A stretch of 64,000 nt of DNA from Chitinophagaceae bacterium (GTDB lineage: Bacteria; Bacteroidota; Bacteroidia; Chitinophagales; UBA10324): assembly GCA_947474435.1 (NCBI GenBank), contig CANJII010000012.1:26451-90450 (forward strand), read 5' to 3'. The notes under the pieces are model-generated. The model had not been told where the DNA came from and did no database searches. It saw only the letters and a program-made list of their open reading frames with translations. This document shows positions 17,757 to 27,951 of this stretch, piece by piece; positions within the stretch are counted from its first letter, which is position 1, and each line of letters starts with the position of its first letter. The translations under genes and the position numbers were made by a program.

Positions 17757-18455
17757 ATGACTGAACAGGAGAATTTAACCACAGTAAATATTAATCCTGT
17801 TTTGGAAGAAAGCTGGAAGCAAGCAATGAAGGAAGAGTTTATAAAACCTTACTTCATTGAAATGAAAAAATTTCTTTTAATAGAAAAAGCAACCGGAGAA
17901 ATTATTTATCCTGCTGGCTCACAAATATTCAATGCATTTAACCTCACTCCGTTCAACATGGTTAAAGTGGTGATACTTGGTCAGGATCCATATCATGGCG
18001 AAGGTCAGGCGCATGGCTTGTGTTTTTCAGTACCTGATGGAGTGAAGCCACCACCTTCATTACAAAATATTTTTAAAGAAATTAATTCTGATTTAGGAAA
18101 CGAAATTCCTGAATCAGGAAATTTAGAACGATGGGCAAAACAAGGCGTGTTGTTGTTAAATGCACTCTTAACAGTTCGGGCCAATCAACCTGCCTCTCAT
18201 CATAAAAAAGGTTGGGAACAGTTTACCGATAAGGTGATTGAAACCATTTCGAAAGAAAAATCAGGAGTTGTTTTTTTGCTGTGGGGTCGATATGCACAGG
18301 ATAAGGAATTGCTGATTGATCATTCAAAACATTTTATTCTGAAAGCTGCACATCCATCACCGTTCTCAGCTTACAACGGTTTTTTTGGCTGCAAACATTT
18401 TTCTAAAACAAATGAAATATTGAAGCAACAAGGAAAGAAAGAAATTGTTTGGTAG
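17757..18455 (+). CDS. ung: Uracil-DNA glycosylase, family 1
   Basis: 232 residues. The water-activating loop GQDPYHGEGQAHG (catalytic Asp), the uracil-binding VLLLNALLTV and the DNA-intercalation loop HPSPFSAYNGFFG (His, Leu-loop region) are complete. It excises uracil from DNA at the first step of base-excision repair. Confidence 0.97.
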   Translation: MTEQENLTTVNINPVLEESWKQAMKEEFIKPYFIEMKKFLLIEKATGEIIYPAGSQIFNAFNLTPFNMVKVVILGQDPYHGEGQAHGLCFSVPDGVKPPPSLQNIFKEINSDLGNEIPESGNLERWAKQGVLLLNALLTVRANQPASHHKKGWEQFTDKVIETISKEKSGVVFLLWGRYAQDKELLIDHSKHFILKAAHPSPFSAYNGFFGCKHFSKTNEILKQQGKKEIVW

Positions 18456-18528
18456 AGAAAGTGAATAGTGAAAAATGAAAGTCACTCCCCATTAACTACA
18501 AATTTATTCAACCAGCTAAGAATAATAA

Positions 18529-21180
18529 TTACTGCGAAAGGATATCAATCCGATAGGCAATCAACTCATTTCCGTTTTGAACAGTTAAAAATATTGCTTC
18601 GTTGTTTCCATATAAATCTGTCAAAGCTGAAAATGAATTTCCTTTTTTAGGGAACCCATTTAATAATTTCCCTTCAGAATTTATTAGATACAATTGCTGA
18701 TTCATTTCATCAGCTGCAAGCACTAAATTTTCGTTGGCGTATTCCCACTTCAATAATTTCAACTTTGTTGGATTACCATTTTCGAAATTATAAGTAAACA
18801 GTTGAGCCGTGTCAATTCCTATGCGCATTAATTTTTGATTGAATAATAAATTCAATTCTACTCCTGTATCTCTACCCATATTCATCATAGCAAATTGTGA
18901 TTCTTCTGTCACGAGGTTATATAGTTTCGATTTTCCATCCAATCTCAATTCATAAATTTTGCCTGTGCTGTCAATTGCAACCAATTGATTTTGTTTGCCA
19001 ATCATCAATGGAGTTGAAATGCTGAGTGCGGTTTTGTATTCTTTACTTGATTTTCTTCCGTTCCGATCGAACAATAATAATTTTCCATGTTCATCAACTA
19101 CGGTTAAAAATTCATTCTTGCCTGCTTTAAAAAACTGTAATTGATTTTTAATTGATCCATTTCCTGCATTCGGATTCCATCCCCCAAGAGGTTTTCCGCT
19201 TTTCTCGAAACCATAAATGCAGCCATTGCTGCACGAAACAAAATATTTGAATTGCTGTCGTCCATCAAAATCAATCAAACTCAATGCAGATGTTGCAGCC
19301 GAAGCTAATCGAACAGGAAAATTATTTATGTCTTTTCCGTTGATGTCAAACAAATAAATTCCACCGCTTGTGTTTAAAACATATTGCTGTTCGCCATTAC
19401 TGTATAAATCCAGCTGATAAACTGTTCCCATAATTGGCGAATCCATTTTCCGTTTCCAAACCACATCGCCGCCTTTGTTAATGCAGTACAATTGATAAAA
19501 TGCATCCTGAATAAGAATAATTTTATTACCATCAGCATCGTGCACTACATATGGGTTTGACATGGCAACTGTATCCAATGAAGTTTTCCATGCATATCCT
19601 TCTGCTGGTTTTTTCATTTCAGAAAATGAAATCAATCCATTTGTTTCAAAATAATTTTCCTTTAGCGTAAAAGGAAGTATGACTGAATTACATTTTCTGA
19701 TTAATTCAAAATAAGGTTTAAAATTTTGTTTAAAATCATCGGAAGAAAGTGACAACACAAAATCTTTTAACCGGGCAGGATTGAACCAGAAAGAGTATTG
19801 TGAATTCATGAAAGAAGATTGCTGAAACTGTTCATTGGTTAAAACATTTTTATCATTCAGTTTATCAATATACATTTTCAATTGTCCGAGGGAGTTTCCC
19901 ATGATAACCGAATTGTTATAGATACAACAATATGGATTGGTTACCGAGATTAGCGCATTTGGAAAATATGTTTTAAAAGCATCGCCAACTTTTAAGTGAA
20001 ATACTGAAACAGATTTATACTTCATAAACACTGCGCTGTCGCCGCCTGATTTTATGGTAGCATATTGACCGAGAGTTTCGGTGGCATGTTTTGCATCCAC
20101 TCCGTTAAAAACCAAAAATGATTGCGGAGAAAAATTATTATTAACCGGTTCAGTTAACACAAAATCAATTTCATTTCCAATCCATGTTTTAATATATCGG
20201 CGGTAATCAGGATCGGTTTGCAGTGACGCATTAATTTTATCGAACGCAGAATTTGTACCCAACGATGCACTCATCACCATTGCTGCAACATCAGGAATTA
20301 CATTTCCTGTTTCATTTTTTAACAATGTTGTTGCATCAAATTGTTGCAACCAGTTTGTTTTATCATTCGCCATTGAAAATCCATGAACAGCAATTTCATT
20401 TTCAGCAAATTTCAAATCAAAAACCGACCAACCGGCAAAAGTTGAGAATGAAGTTTGATAATCCTGTGATTCAGCGATTGCATATCCGCTAAAAAAATCA
20501 GCGAGGTTGTGGTAATTTATATATACCGATAATTCAAATTCATCTGGCACCTGCTGCATTAAATCTGCAAATGATTTATCTTCCATCAAACTGTTTCGCC
20601 CAAGCATCTGAGCCATTGCATCTTCGGTAAGCGAAGCGGTGGCGCTGATGATGCATACTTTGTTCAGGAAAGCGATGTTTAGTTTTTTACTACGCTGAAA
20701 GCTTACTTCATAAATTTTTTCACCCTTGAAATTCCGTTCATCAGTACTTAAATTCAATATGGCTAACTGTTTTTGAAAATCAGGCTCACCATAGTTACTG
20801 AAATCAAGTAACAGAACCATGTCAAAATTGTTGTTGCCAATAAAATGATACGAAGCAATGAATGTGTTTTGGTAAAATGATTTTTGCCAGTCATTGTTTT
20901 TCTCGCACAAAGGTTTTAGTATTTCACTGTATTCATTCAGCTTTTGCAACAATGGAAGTTGTGCAAAATCAGCTGTATAATTTTTCTTACTGATTTCGTC
21001 AGCTATTTTTTTCAGATTCTGAACTTCAATAAAAAACGCAGCATCTCTGGGAATGGCACGCTTCAATAAATTATTGCGACCTGCCGGCTGGTAATGATTA
21101 AAAAATTTTATTGAACCAACCACAACGGCTATCAGCAATGCAATAACAGCAGCCCATTTTATCATTCTTTTGTTTATCAT
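18529..21180 (-). CDS. Membrane-anchored protein with DUF3352-like part and C-terminal beta-propeller-like repeats
   Basis: 883 residues. One N-terminal membrane anchor (WAAVIALLIAVVVGSIKFF) is followed by a ~500-residue domain resembling DUF3352-type proteins (RAIPRDAAFFIEVQNL near the start; DVAAMVMSASL later). From about residue 540 there are repeated blade-like segments such as IILIQDAFYQLYCINKGGDVVW, YVLNTSGGIYLFDINGKD, KYFVSCSNGCIYGFEKSGKP and FLTVVDEHGKLLLFDRNG, typical of PQQ/WD-like propellers. The bulk is predicted extracytoplasmic. Function unknown; convergent with ung. Confidence 0.6.
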   Translation of the reverse strand: MINKRMIKWAAVIALLIAVVVGSIKFFNHYQPAGRNNLLKRAIPRDAAFFIEVQNLKKIADEISKKNYTADFAQLPLLQKLNEYSEILKPLCEKNNDWQKSFYQNTFIASYHFIGNNNFDMVLLLDFSNYGEPDFQKQLAILNLSTDERNFKGEKIYEVSFQRSKKLNIAFLNKVCIISATASLTEDAMAQMLGRNSLMEDKSFADLMQQVPDEFELSVYINYHNLADFFSGYAIAESQDYQTSFSTFAGWSVFDLKFAENEIAVHGFSMANDKTNWLQQFDATTLLKNETGNVIPDVAAMVMSASLGTNSAFDKINASLQTDPDYRRYIKTWIGNEIDFVLTEPVNNNFSPQSFLVFNGVDAKHATETLGQYATIKSGGDSAVFMKYKSVSVFHLKVGDAFKTYFPNALISVTNPYCCIYNNSVIMGNSLGQLKMYIDKLNDKNVLTNEQFQQSSFMNSQYSFWFNPARLKDFVLSLSSDDFKQNFKPYFELIRKCNSVILPFTLKENYFETNGLISFSEMKKPAEGYAWKTSLDTVAMSNPYVVHDADGNKIILIQDAFYQLYCINKGGDVVWKRKMDSPIMGTVYQLDLYSNGEQQYVLNTSGGIYLFDINGKDINNFPVRLASAATSALSLIDFDGRQQFKYFVSCSNGCIYGFEKSGKPLGGWNPNAGNGSIKNQLQFFKAGKNEFLTVVDEHGKLLLFDRNGRKSSKEYKTALSISTPLMIGKQNQLVAIDSTGKIYELRLDGKSKLYNLVTEESQFAMMNMGRDTGVELNLLFNQKLMRIGIDTAQLFTYNFENGNPTKLKLLKWEYANENLVLAADEMNQQLYLINSEGKLLNGFPKKGNSFSALTDLYGNNEAIFLTVQNGNELIAYRIDILSQ

Positions 21181-21240
21181 ACTTTCGGCGAAACTAATTC
21201 GAACAACATTTCACTCTGAAATCATAATCAACAACCACAC

Positions 21241-21633
21241 ATGCAACGAACATTTTTCTCTACTGCAAGTATTCTCGGAGCCATTGCTGTAATGCTTGGT
21301 GCTTTTGGTGCACATATTCTGAAAGAAAAATTATCACCGGAATTATTATCGACTTTTGAAACAGGAGTTCGTTATCAGTTTTATCATGTCATTGCATTAT
21401 TCATTGCAGGAATAGTAATGAAGGAATCAAAAAATAAATTTCTTCAATATGCAGGCATCAGTTTTATAATTGGAATATTATTTTTTTCGGGTTCGTTATA
21501 CTTAATCAGCACGCATGAAATTATTGGCTTAACAAATTATAAATGGCTGGGGCCGGTTACTCCCATTGGCGGTTTGTTTTTAATAGCAGGTTGGATATGT
21601 ATGTTTTCAGCAGTACTAAAAAAAACTGAATGA
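21241..21633 (+). CDS. DUF423 family membrane protein (YgdD-like)
   Basis: 130 residues with four hydrophobic helices. AVMLGAFGAHILKEKLS near the N-terminus and TPIGGLFLIAGWICM near the C-terminus are the DUF423 signatures. Function is not established for the family. Confidence 0.9.
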   Translation: MQRTFFSTASILGAIAVMLGAFGAHILKEKLSPELLSTFETGVRYQFYHVIALFIAGIVMKESKNKFLQYAGISFIIGILFFSGSLYLISTHEIIGLTNYKWLGPVTPIGGLFLIAGWICMFSAVLKKTE

Positions 21634-21647
21634 AATTATAAATTCAA

Positions 21648-22466
21648 TTACTTAAAAGGCGAATCCGCTTCTTTTGCAATGGTATTGTAAGCCATTTTAT
21701 CTAACCAGGCTGGAAAAAACTTTCCAAGCAATACCGATATTTTCCCCTGTGCGGTGAGTATGATTGTTCGTTTACGATTCTTTACCCCTTTCACAATATG
21801 TTGCGCAACTTCTTCGGCACTCATTAACTTTTTTTCATCTAACGGAGTATCGCCTTGCACTTGCCCTTTTTGATTCAATGCAGTTTTACGGATATTAGAT
21901 TCGGTGTATCCCGGACAACAAATCAATACATGCAAACCTGTTTTCAAATTCTCACTTCGCAAGGCTCCAAGAAAACCATGCATTGCAAATTTTGATGCTG
22001 AATAACCTGTTCTACCCGGTAATCCCAAGTATCCTGCAACAGATGAAATTCCAACTACACTACCCTTGCTTTTAAGAATTTCAGGTAGCGCATACTTTGT
22101 GCAATAAACGGTTCCCCAGAAATTAGTATCCATCAATTGTTTTATCACTTTCAAATCCAACATATTAAAAAGTGCGCGCATTGAAATTCCGGCGTTATTA
22201 ATCAGCACATCAATTTTTCCGAAACTTGAAATTGTTTCTGTCATAATTCTTTTACAATCATTCTCAATACTTACATCTGATACAACCTGTAAAACATCAG
22301 CATTCGCAATTAATTTTATTTCATTCGCAGCAAGCGCAAGTGCTTGTGCATTTCTGCCTGTGATAACAACCTTGCATCCTTCCTTCGCAAATTCAACAGC
22401 ACACGCTTTACCGATGCCGGACGAAGCGCCGGTAATAATTACCACTTTGTTTTTTAATTCACTCAT
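21648..22466 (-). CDS. Short-chain dehydrogenase/reductase (SDR)
   Basis: 272 residues, classical SDR. Cofactor motif TGASSGIG near the N-terminus with an Arg after the second strand (VVITGRNA) suggests NADP preference. NNAG, the catalytic Ser in GISSVAGY and the YSASK pair (Tyr/Lys) follow. The C-terminal hydrophobic stretch may bring it to the membrane, as in DHRS7-like SDRs. Substrate unknown. Confidence 0.9.
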   Translation of the reverse strand: MSELKNKVVIITGASSGIGKACAVEFAKEGCKVVITGRNAQALALAANEIKLIANADVLQVVSDVSIENDCKRIMTETISSFGKIDVLINNAGISMRALFNMLDLKVIKQLMDTNFWGTVYCTKYALPEILKSKGSVVGISSVAGYLGLPGRTGYSASKFAMHGFLGALRSENLKTGLHVLICCPGYTESNIRKTALNQKGQVQGDTPLDEKKLMSAEEVAQHIVKGVKNRKRTIILTAQGKISVLLGKFFPAWLDKMAYNTIAKEADSPFK

Positions 22467-22573
22467 GCCACGAATGTAGTTTGAGGTTTGAAATTTTAAT
22501 AAGTAACCGTTGTAATTTTTAATTCATTCAATCTTTCAATTTACTTTGCATTCCTAAATCACTTTAATAAAAA

Positions 22574-23092
22574 ATGGTTTCTGATTTAAAAAATCTATCG
22601 GCGTACAACCCTGATGAAATTCCGTCAGCAAAGGGATATCGTTTTGCTATTGTTTGTTCTGACTGGAATAACGAAATAACAAATCCGCTTTCTGTTGGTT
22701 GTATAAAAACATTAGAAAAACATGGAGCAAAGAGTTCAAATATTAAAGTGTTTCATGTGCCCGGAAGTTTTGAATTGACTTTTGCCTGCAATGAATTAGT
22801 GAAGTCAAAAAATTTTGACGCCATAATTGCTGTCGGTTGCATTATTGAAGGAGAAACCCGGCACTTTGAATTTATTGCTTCAGCAGTTGCAAATGGAATT
22901 ACACAATTAAATGCGCTTCGATCGGTGCCTGTAATTTTCGGTGTGCTGACTCCTGCAAACCAACAACAGGCAATTGAACGAGCCGGCGGAAAGTTTGGTA
23001 ATAAGGGTATTGAAGCAGCCATTACTGCAATAAAAATGATTGCATTGAAAGGCAGTATTCGGAAAAAGAAATTTAAGATTTTAGAAAATTGA
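22574..23092 (+). CDS. ribH: 6,7-dimethyl-8-ribityllumazine synthase
   Basis: 172 residues. VPGSFELTFA, GCIIEGETRHFEFI (catalytic His in RHFE) and PVIFGVLTPANQQQAIERAGG are diagnostic of lumazine synthase, which makes the direct riboflavin precursor. No FMN riboswitch is visible upstream and no other rib gene is adjacent. The next gene starts 3 nt after its stop codon. Confidence 0.96.
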   Translation: MVSDLKNLSAYNPDEIPSAKGYRFAIVCSDWNNEITNPLSVGCIKTLEKHGAKSSNIKVFHVPGSFELTFACNELVKSKNFDAIIAVGCIIEGETRHFEFIASAVANGITQLNALRSVPVIFGVLTPANQQQAIERAGGKFGNKGIEAAITAIKMIALKGSIRKKKFKILEN

Positions 23093-23095
23093 ATA

Positions 23096-23932
23096 ATGAA
23101 ACTTTACACAATAGATACCGGATTTTTTAAGCTAGATGGGGGAGCCATGTTTGGCGTAGTTCCTAAAACCATCTGGAACAAACTCAATCCTGCAGATGCA
23201 AATAATTTATGCGATTGGGCCATGCGGTGCTTGCTGGTTGAAGAAGGAAACAGGCTGGTGCTTATTGATTGCGGACTTGGAAATAAACAAAGTGAAAAAT
23301 TTTTCAGTTACTACGAGCCTTTCGGCGATGATTCATTGGAAAAATCACTTCGCAAAAATGGTTTCCGACCTGAAGATATTACAGATGTGTTTCTCACTCA
23401 TTTGCATTTTGATCATTGCGGTGGTGCTGTAAAAACTGATACAGATGGAAAATATATTCCTGCATTTTCAAATGCAAATTACTGGAGTCATCCAAAACAC
23501 TGGGAGTGGGCAGTGCACCCAAATTCAAGGGAGAAAGCAAGTTTTCTGAAAGAAAATATTTTACCGATTAAAGAAAGCGGCCAGTTAAAAATGCTTGGCG
23601 ATGGTGAAGAAATTTTTCCTGGGTTTTCAAACATCACTGTTTATGGTCATACTGAAGCTATGATGCTTCCGAAAATTTCTTATAAAAACAAAACCATTAT
23701 TTATTGTGCCGACTTACTGCCATCAGCAGGTCACTTGCCAATTTCTTATGTGATGGCGTATGATGTGCGGCCATTGGTTACCTTAATTGAGAAAGAAAAA
23801 TTTATGGAGGAAGCCATAGCCAATGATTGGTTATTATTTTTCGAACACGATAAAAGCATTGAAGCCTGTTCGCTCATTCAAACAGAAAGAGGTGTGAGAA
23901 TGAAGGAGGAAATAAGAATGAATGAGTTTTGA
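23096..23932 (+). CDS. MBL-fold metallo-hydrolase (lactonase-like)
   Basis: 278 residues. Metal site THLHFDHCGG (HxHxDH), a third His in YGHTEAM, and Asp in IIYCADLLPS place it in the metallo-beta-lactamase fold, closest by eye to AHL-lactonase-like MBL proteins. It starts 3 nt after ribH and is probably co-transcribed. Substrate cannot be predicted. Confidence 0.88.
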   Translation: MKLYTIDTGFFKLDGGAMFGVVPKTIWNKLNPADANNLCDWAMRCLLVEEGNRLVLIDCGLGNKQSEKFFSYYEPFGDDSLEKSLRKNGFRPEDITDVFLTHLHFDHCGGAVKTDTDGKYIPAFSNANYWSHPKHWEWAVHPNSREKASFLKENILPIKESGQLKMLGDGEEIFPGFSNITVYGHTEAMMLPKISYKNKTIIYCADLLPSAGHLPISYVMAYDVRPLVTLIEKEKFMEEAIANDWLLFFEHDKSIEACSLIQTERGVRMKEEIRMNEF

Positions 23933-24072
23933 ATCTGATTCATTAAATTTTTTCTGCTAAAGATTTTATTTGTTGGAAATATAATTTTCGCCGGAACATT
24001 TATTAATTATTTACAGTTGATGTAAAAAATTTTGGGGTTGAATTCTGTTACTTAAAAATAATTTCATAAAAA

Positions 24073-25032
24073 ATGAAACGCAGAGAATTTATAAAAGGAT
24101 CGGCAATCATAGGAGCTACCGCATCTGTTCCTTTTTTGTTAAGAGGTGAATCCGGACTATTTGAAACCAAAACCGGACGAAAAGTTTACCGTATTTTAAA
24201 TGCAAATAAAACAATGGTTGGCACACTACCCGTGCTCAGAGCTTTTGCCGGCGATCACAATGATTATGTTTCCCCCTATGTTTTCTTCGATGAGTTTGGT
24301 CCGGTTAAAGTGAATCCGAATGATAAACCGTTGCGTGTTGATGCTCATCCGCATGCAGGAATTATTCCGACCACTTATTTTCTGGAAGGTGCAGGCCATC
24401 ACAAAGACAGTTTGAATTATGATTTTCAAATTGGCAAGGGCGATTTTATGATGTTCAGTTCCGGAAGAGGTGCCATTCATATGGAAGAAACCGGACAAAA
24501 ATTATTTGATGCCGGTGGATTGTATCATGGTTTTCAAATATGGCTCAACATGCCTGCGAAATTCAAATTCACCGATCCAAGCACAGCGGTGCATCGAGGA
24601 AATAAAATCGGCAACATTGAAACCGAAAAATATTCAGCTAAAATTGTTTTGGGTGAATTGTTCAATGCGAAATCTTCTGTTGAAGTGATATCTCCCACTT
24701 TTTATTTTCATATAAAAATGAAAGCAGATTGCAAATTGGAAATTCCGGTGAATGCAACACACAATGCTTTTGTTTACATAATTGATGGAAATTTAGAAAC
24801 CGAAGGCAGAACAGCAGTTAAACCAAATCAGGTAGTGTTATACGAGCGTGGCGATAGTTTAATAAATCTGTACAGCAAGGATGGAGCAGAATTATTATTG
24901 CTCGGCGGACAGCCACTCAACGAGCCGGTTTATGCTTATGGCCCTTTTGTTATGAACAGCGAAGAAGAAATTAAAAAGTGTTACAGCGATTATCAATCCG
25001 GAAAAATGGGAAATCCGGATTTGGTGAATTGA
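24073..25032 (+). CDS. Pirin family protein with twin-arginine signal
   Basis: 319 residues. KRREFIKGSAIIGATASVPF is a Tat-type signal (RREFIK then a hydrophobic stretch). The pirin N-domain follows: DEFGPVKV, RVDAHPHAGI, YFLEGAGHHKDS, GRGAIHMEE, including the His/Glu metal ligands, then FQIWLNMPAKFK and a C-terminal cupin half. Most pirins are cytoplasmic quercetinase-like or redox sensors; the Tat signal suggests export of a folded, metal-loaded enzyme. Confidence 0.88.
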   Translation: MKRREFIKGSAIIGATASVPFLLRGESGLFETKTGRKVYRILNANKTMVGTLPVLRAFAGDHNDYVSPYVFFDEFGPVKVNPNDKPLRVDAHPHAGIIPTTYFLEGAGHHKDSLNYDFQIGKGDFMMFSSGRGAIHMEETGQKLFDAGGLYHGFQIWLNMPAKFKFTDPSTAVHRGNKIGNIETEKYSAKIVLGELFNAKSSVEVISPTFYFHIKMKADCKLEIPVNATHNAFVYIIDGNLETEGRTAVKPNQVVLYERGDSLINLYSKDGAELLLLGGQPLNEPVYAYGPFVMNSEEEIKKCYSDYQSGKMGNPDLVN

Positions 25033-25048
25033 TTTCTTTTATTCAATT

Positions 25049-26278
25049 CTAAAAACTCGCAGTAAACAACAAATTCAAATCGGTATATTTTATTTTGAAG
25101 TGCTGACTCAAATGATAATTGGTAAGTGCGCCTTTATAAATATAGACTCCGTGTCGGGTGTTCTCATTCATGTAAAGCAGTTTTTCGAAGCCACCGAAAT
25201 TTGCAGCTTCGAGTAAAGCAGGAGTCAACACATTGCTGATAGCGATGGATGCAGTGCGCGGAACACGACTCGCGATGTTGGGCACACAGTAATGAATGAC
25301 ATCGTACTTTTTAAAAAATGGTTTATCGTGACTCGTAACTTCCGATGTTTCAAAACAACCTCCCTGGTCAATGCTCACATCAATAATTACTGAACCGGCT
25401 TTCATATTTGAAACCATGTCTTCTGTTACTAATACCGGAGTAGAACCCGACTTGCTGTGAATAGCGCCGATAGCCACATCAGCATGTTTCAATGCGCTTG
25501 CTAAAGTGTGTTCGTGAAAAATAGAAGTGTAAACACGATGACCAATATTGTTTTGCAGTTGCTTGAGTTTGTAAATGCTGTTGTCGAAAATTTTTACTTC
25601 GGCTCCTAAACCAAGCGCAGTGCGCGCTGCATATTCACCAACTGTTCCTGCTCCTAAAATCACTACCGATGCAGGTGGAACTCCTGTAATACCTCCAAGC
25701 AAAACTCCTTTTCCATCTTTTCTGTTTCCTAAATATTCAGCAGCAATAAGCACCGAAGTGTTTCCTGCAATCTCACTCATTGAACGAACAATCGGAAACA
25801 TGTGTGAGGCATCCTTTATGTATTCAAATGCAATGGCAGTTACTTTTTTATTCATCAATTGATGAATAATATCCTGACTTAAAGTCGGTAAGTGAATAGG
25901 AGAAATGATAGTTTGATTCATGCTCATCATTAATATTTCCTCCGAAGATGGAGGACCCGATTTTAAAATGATGTGCGCTTTCTTATAAACTTCTTCATTT
26001 GTTATGGCAATCTCAGCACCTGCTTCAGAATAATCGGTATCGTAAATGTGTGCGTTGTCGCCCGCCTTCGATTGAATAATCACCTGGTGACCATTGTTTA
26101 CCAGCACTGCAACCGATTCGGGTGTGAGCGGCACTCGGTTCTCCTGAAACAAAGTTTCTTTCGGTACACCAATACTTAAACTTCCACCTTTGCGGCGCAC
26201 TTCTACCATCAGTTCCTGCGGCTGCATGCTCATTTGTGCCACTGCCTGTGCTCCCTTTATTTTTTTCTCGTCAGCCAT
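25049..26278 (-). CDS. ald: Alanine dehydrogenase
   Basis: 409 residues. After a ~30-residue N-terminal extension, the AlaDH/PNT fold begins with IGVPKETLFQENRVPLTPE. The Rossmann motif VVILGAGTVGEYAARTALGLG and VIDVSIDQGGCFETSE are typical. It interconverts alanine and pyruvate plus ammonia with NAD. The C-terminal LTNYHLSQHFKI is conserved in Bacteroidota forms. The length exceeds classical Ald (~370) mostly at the N-terminus. Confidence 0.9.
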   Translation of the reverse strand: MADEKKIKGAQAVAQMSMQPQELMVEVRRKGGSLSIGVPKETLFQENRVPLTPESVAVLVNNGHQVIIQSKAGDNAHIYDTDYSEAGAEIAITNEEVYKKAHIILKSGPPSSEEILMMSMNQTIISPIHLPTLSQDIIHQLMNKKVTAIAFEYIKDASHMFPIVRSMSEIAGNTSVLIAAEYLGNRKDGKGVLLGGITGVPPASVVILGAGTVGEYAARTALGLGAEVKIFDNSIYKLKQLQNNIGHRVYTSIFHEHTLASALKHADVAIGAIHSKSGSTPVLVTEDMVSNMKAGSVIIDVSIDQGGCFETSEVTSHDKPFFKKYDVIHYCVPNIASRVPRTASIAISNVLTPALLEAANFGGFEKLLYMNENTRHGVYIYKGALTNYHLSQHFKIKYTDLNLLFTASF

Positions 26279-26482
26279 TGCTCAATCAGTTTTTATAGTT
26301 CTTGAATTTTCGTCATCACTTAATTCCAATCTCAGATTAACAGTTGATGAAGGTAAAAAAATAAAGTTTGATGCGATTTAAAATTTATGGGCAGTTTTTT
26401 TTCTTGAACTTCAGGCAATTTTTTTAATAGTTAAACAGAAGTAAGCCATTATTAGTCCTTAGATGAATAAGATAAAGCGGTT

Positions 26483-27406
26483 TTATTTTCTTCCACTCAA
26501 TAAATAAAGTGCAGCCATACGAATTGCAACTCCATTCTCCACCTGATCTAAAATTATAGAATGAGCACTGTCAGCCACATCACTGGTAATTTCCACGCCG
26601 CGATTAATGGGGCCCGGATGCATGATCACAATTTCTTTTTTCAGTGAGTCGAGCAATGGTTTGTTGATACCGAAGTACAATGCGTATTCACGCAATGATG
26701 GAAAATATTTTATATCCTGTCGTTCCAATTGTATCCGCAACACATTGGCCACATCGCACCATTCCAAAGCCTTCTTTAAATTGTATTCCACTTTTACTCC
26801 GAGTGATTCGATGTAGGTTGGCATTAAAGTAGGCGGCCCCACTAACATAACTTCAGCACCTAATTTTTTCAGGCAATAAATATTTGATAGAGCAACACGG
26901 CTATGACGAATATCGCCAATGATGCAAATTTTTTTTCCTTTTATGCTTCCCAATTTTTCTCTGATAGAATAAGCATCGAGCAATGCCTGCGTTGGATGTT
27001 CGTGCGTTCCATCACCCGCATTTATAATACTTGCATCAATGTGGCGCGATAAAAAAACAGGCGCACCGGGAGCAGGATGGCGCATCACCACCATATCTAC
27101 CTTCATGGCCAAAATATTATTGACCGTATCAATCAGTGTTTCTCCCTTACTGACTGATGATGAACTCGCGCTGAAGTTTACAATGTCAGCACTCAGCCTT
27201 TTCTCGGCCAGTTCAAAAGAGATACGGGTTCGAGTACTGTTCTCAAAAAACAAATTCACGACAGTGGTATCGCGTAGTGTTGGAACTTTTTTGATTGGGC
27301 GATTAATAACTTCTTTGAAACTATCAGTGGTTTTAAAAATGAGTTCAATGTCGTCAACGGTTAAATACTTTATTCCAAGTAAATGTTTAACGCTGAGTGC
27401 ACTCAT
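26483..27406 (-). CDS. pyrB: Aspartate carbamoyltransferase catalytic subunit
   Basis: 307 residues. The carbamoyl-phosphate loop ENSTRTRISFE, HPTQALLDAYS, and HPGPINRGVEI are diagnostic. It catalyses the first committed step of pyrimidine synthesis. It overlaps the pyrR stop by 4 nt, giving a tight pyrR-pyrB operon. No pyrI regulatory subunit is seen. Confidence 0.97.
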   Translation of the reverse strand: MSALSVKHLLGIKYLTVDDIELIFKTTDSFKEVINRPIKKVPTLRDTTVVNLFFENSTRTRISFELAEKRLSADIVNFSASSSSVSKGETLIDTVNNILAMKVDMVVMRHPAPGAPVFLSRHIDASIINAGDGTHEHPTQALLDAYSIREKLGSIKGKKICIIGDIRHSRVALSNIYCLKKLGAEVMLVGPPTLMPTYIESLGVKVEYNLKKALEWCDVANVLRIQLERQDIKYFPSLREYALYFGINKPLLDSLKKEIVIMHPGPINRGVEITSDVADSAHSIILDQVENGVAIRMAALYLLSGRK

Positions 27407-27951
27407 TCTTTTTCGGTTTTAGGTATGATCCAGATTTGGTCGTGTCCCTCCTTTTCTTTCCACTCCACTTTTACTTTTTCGCTGCTGATGCTGTCAATAC
27501 TCTTCCCCACATAATCAGGTTGAATTGGTAAATGCCGTGTAAATCTGCGGTCAACCAATACCAGCAATTCAACTTTCTCCGCTCTGCCGAAATCAAGCAG
27601 CGCATCCATTGCTGCGCGAATGGTTCTTCCGGAATACAACACATCATCAACCAGCACTACTTTTTTTCCTTCCACCATGAAATCAATTTCAGTTTGCTCG
27701 GGAGTGAGTTGTTTTTCTGATGAACGGAAATCATCTCTGTAAAAAGTAGGATCAAGGGTTCCGAAAGTGATTTCCTTTTTCAGTAATTCGGAAAGCCGAA
27801 CCTGAATTCTTTTGGCCAATACAATTCCACGCGGCTGAACGCCAATGATTATGGAGTCAGAAAAATTACCGTGAACTTCAATTAACTGCCTGCATAATCT
27901 TTCAATAGTGAAAGAAAATTTTTCTGGAGTGAGAATAATGCGTGGCTGCAT
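27403..27951 (-). CDS. pyrR: PyrR regulator / uracil phosphoribosyltransferase
   Basis: 182 residues, normal PyrR length. The PRPP-binding motif VVLVDDVLYSGRTIRAA and IIGVQPRGIVLAKRI are typical. In other bacteria PyrR controls pyr mRNA attenuation and has UPRTase activity; no attenuator hairpin is visible in front of this gene. It is translationally coupled to pyrB. Confidence 0.94.
   Translation of the reverse strand: MQPRIILTPEKFSFTIERLCRQLIEVHGNFSDSIIIGVQPRGIVLAKRIQVRLSELLKKEITFGTLDPTFYRDDFRSSEKQLTPEQTEIDFMVEGKKVVLVDDVLYSGRTIRAAMDALLDFGRAEKVELLVLVDRRFTRHLPIQPDYVGKSIDSISSEKVKVEWKEKEGHDQIWIIPKTEKE

Noticed and set aside
22467..22573. FMN riboswitch before ribH
   Set aside because: The 107-nt spacer is too short and lacks conserved RFN stems.
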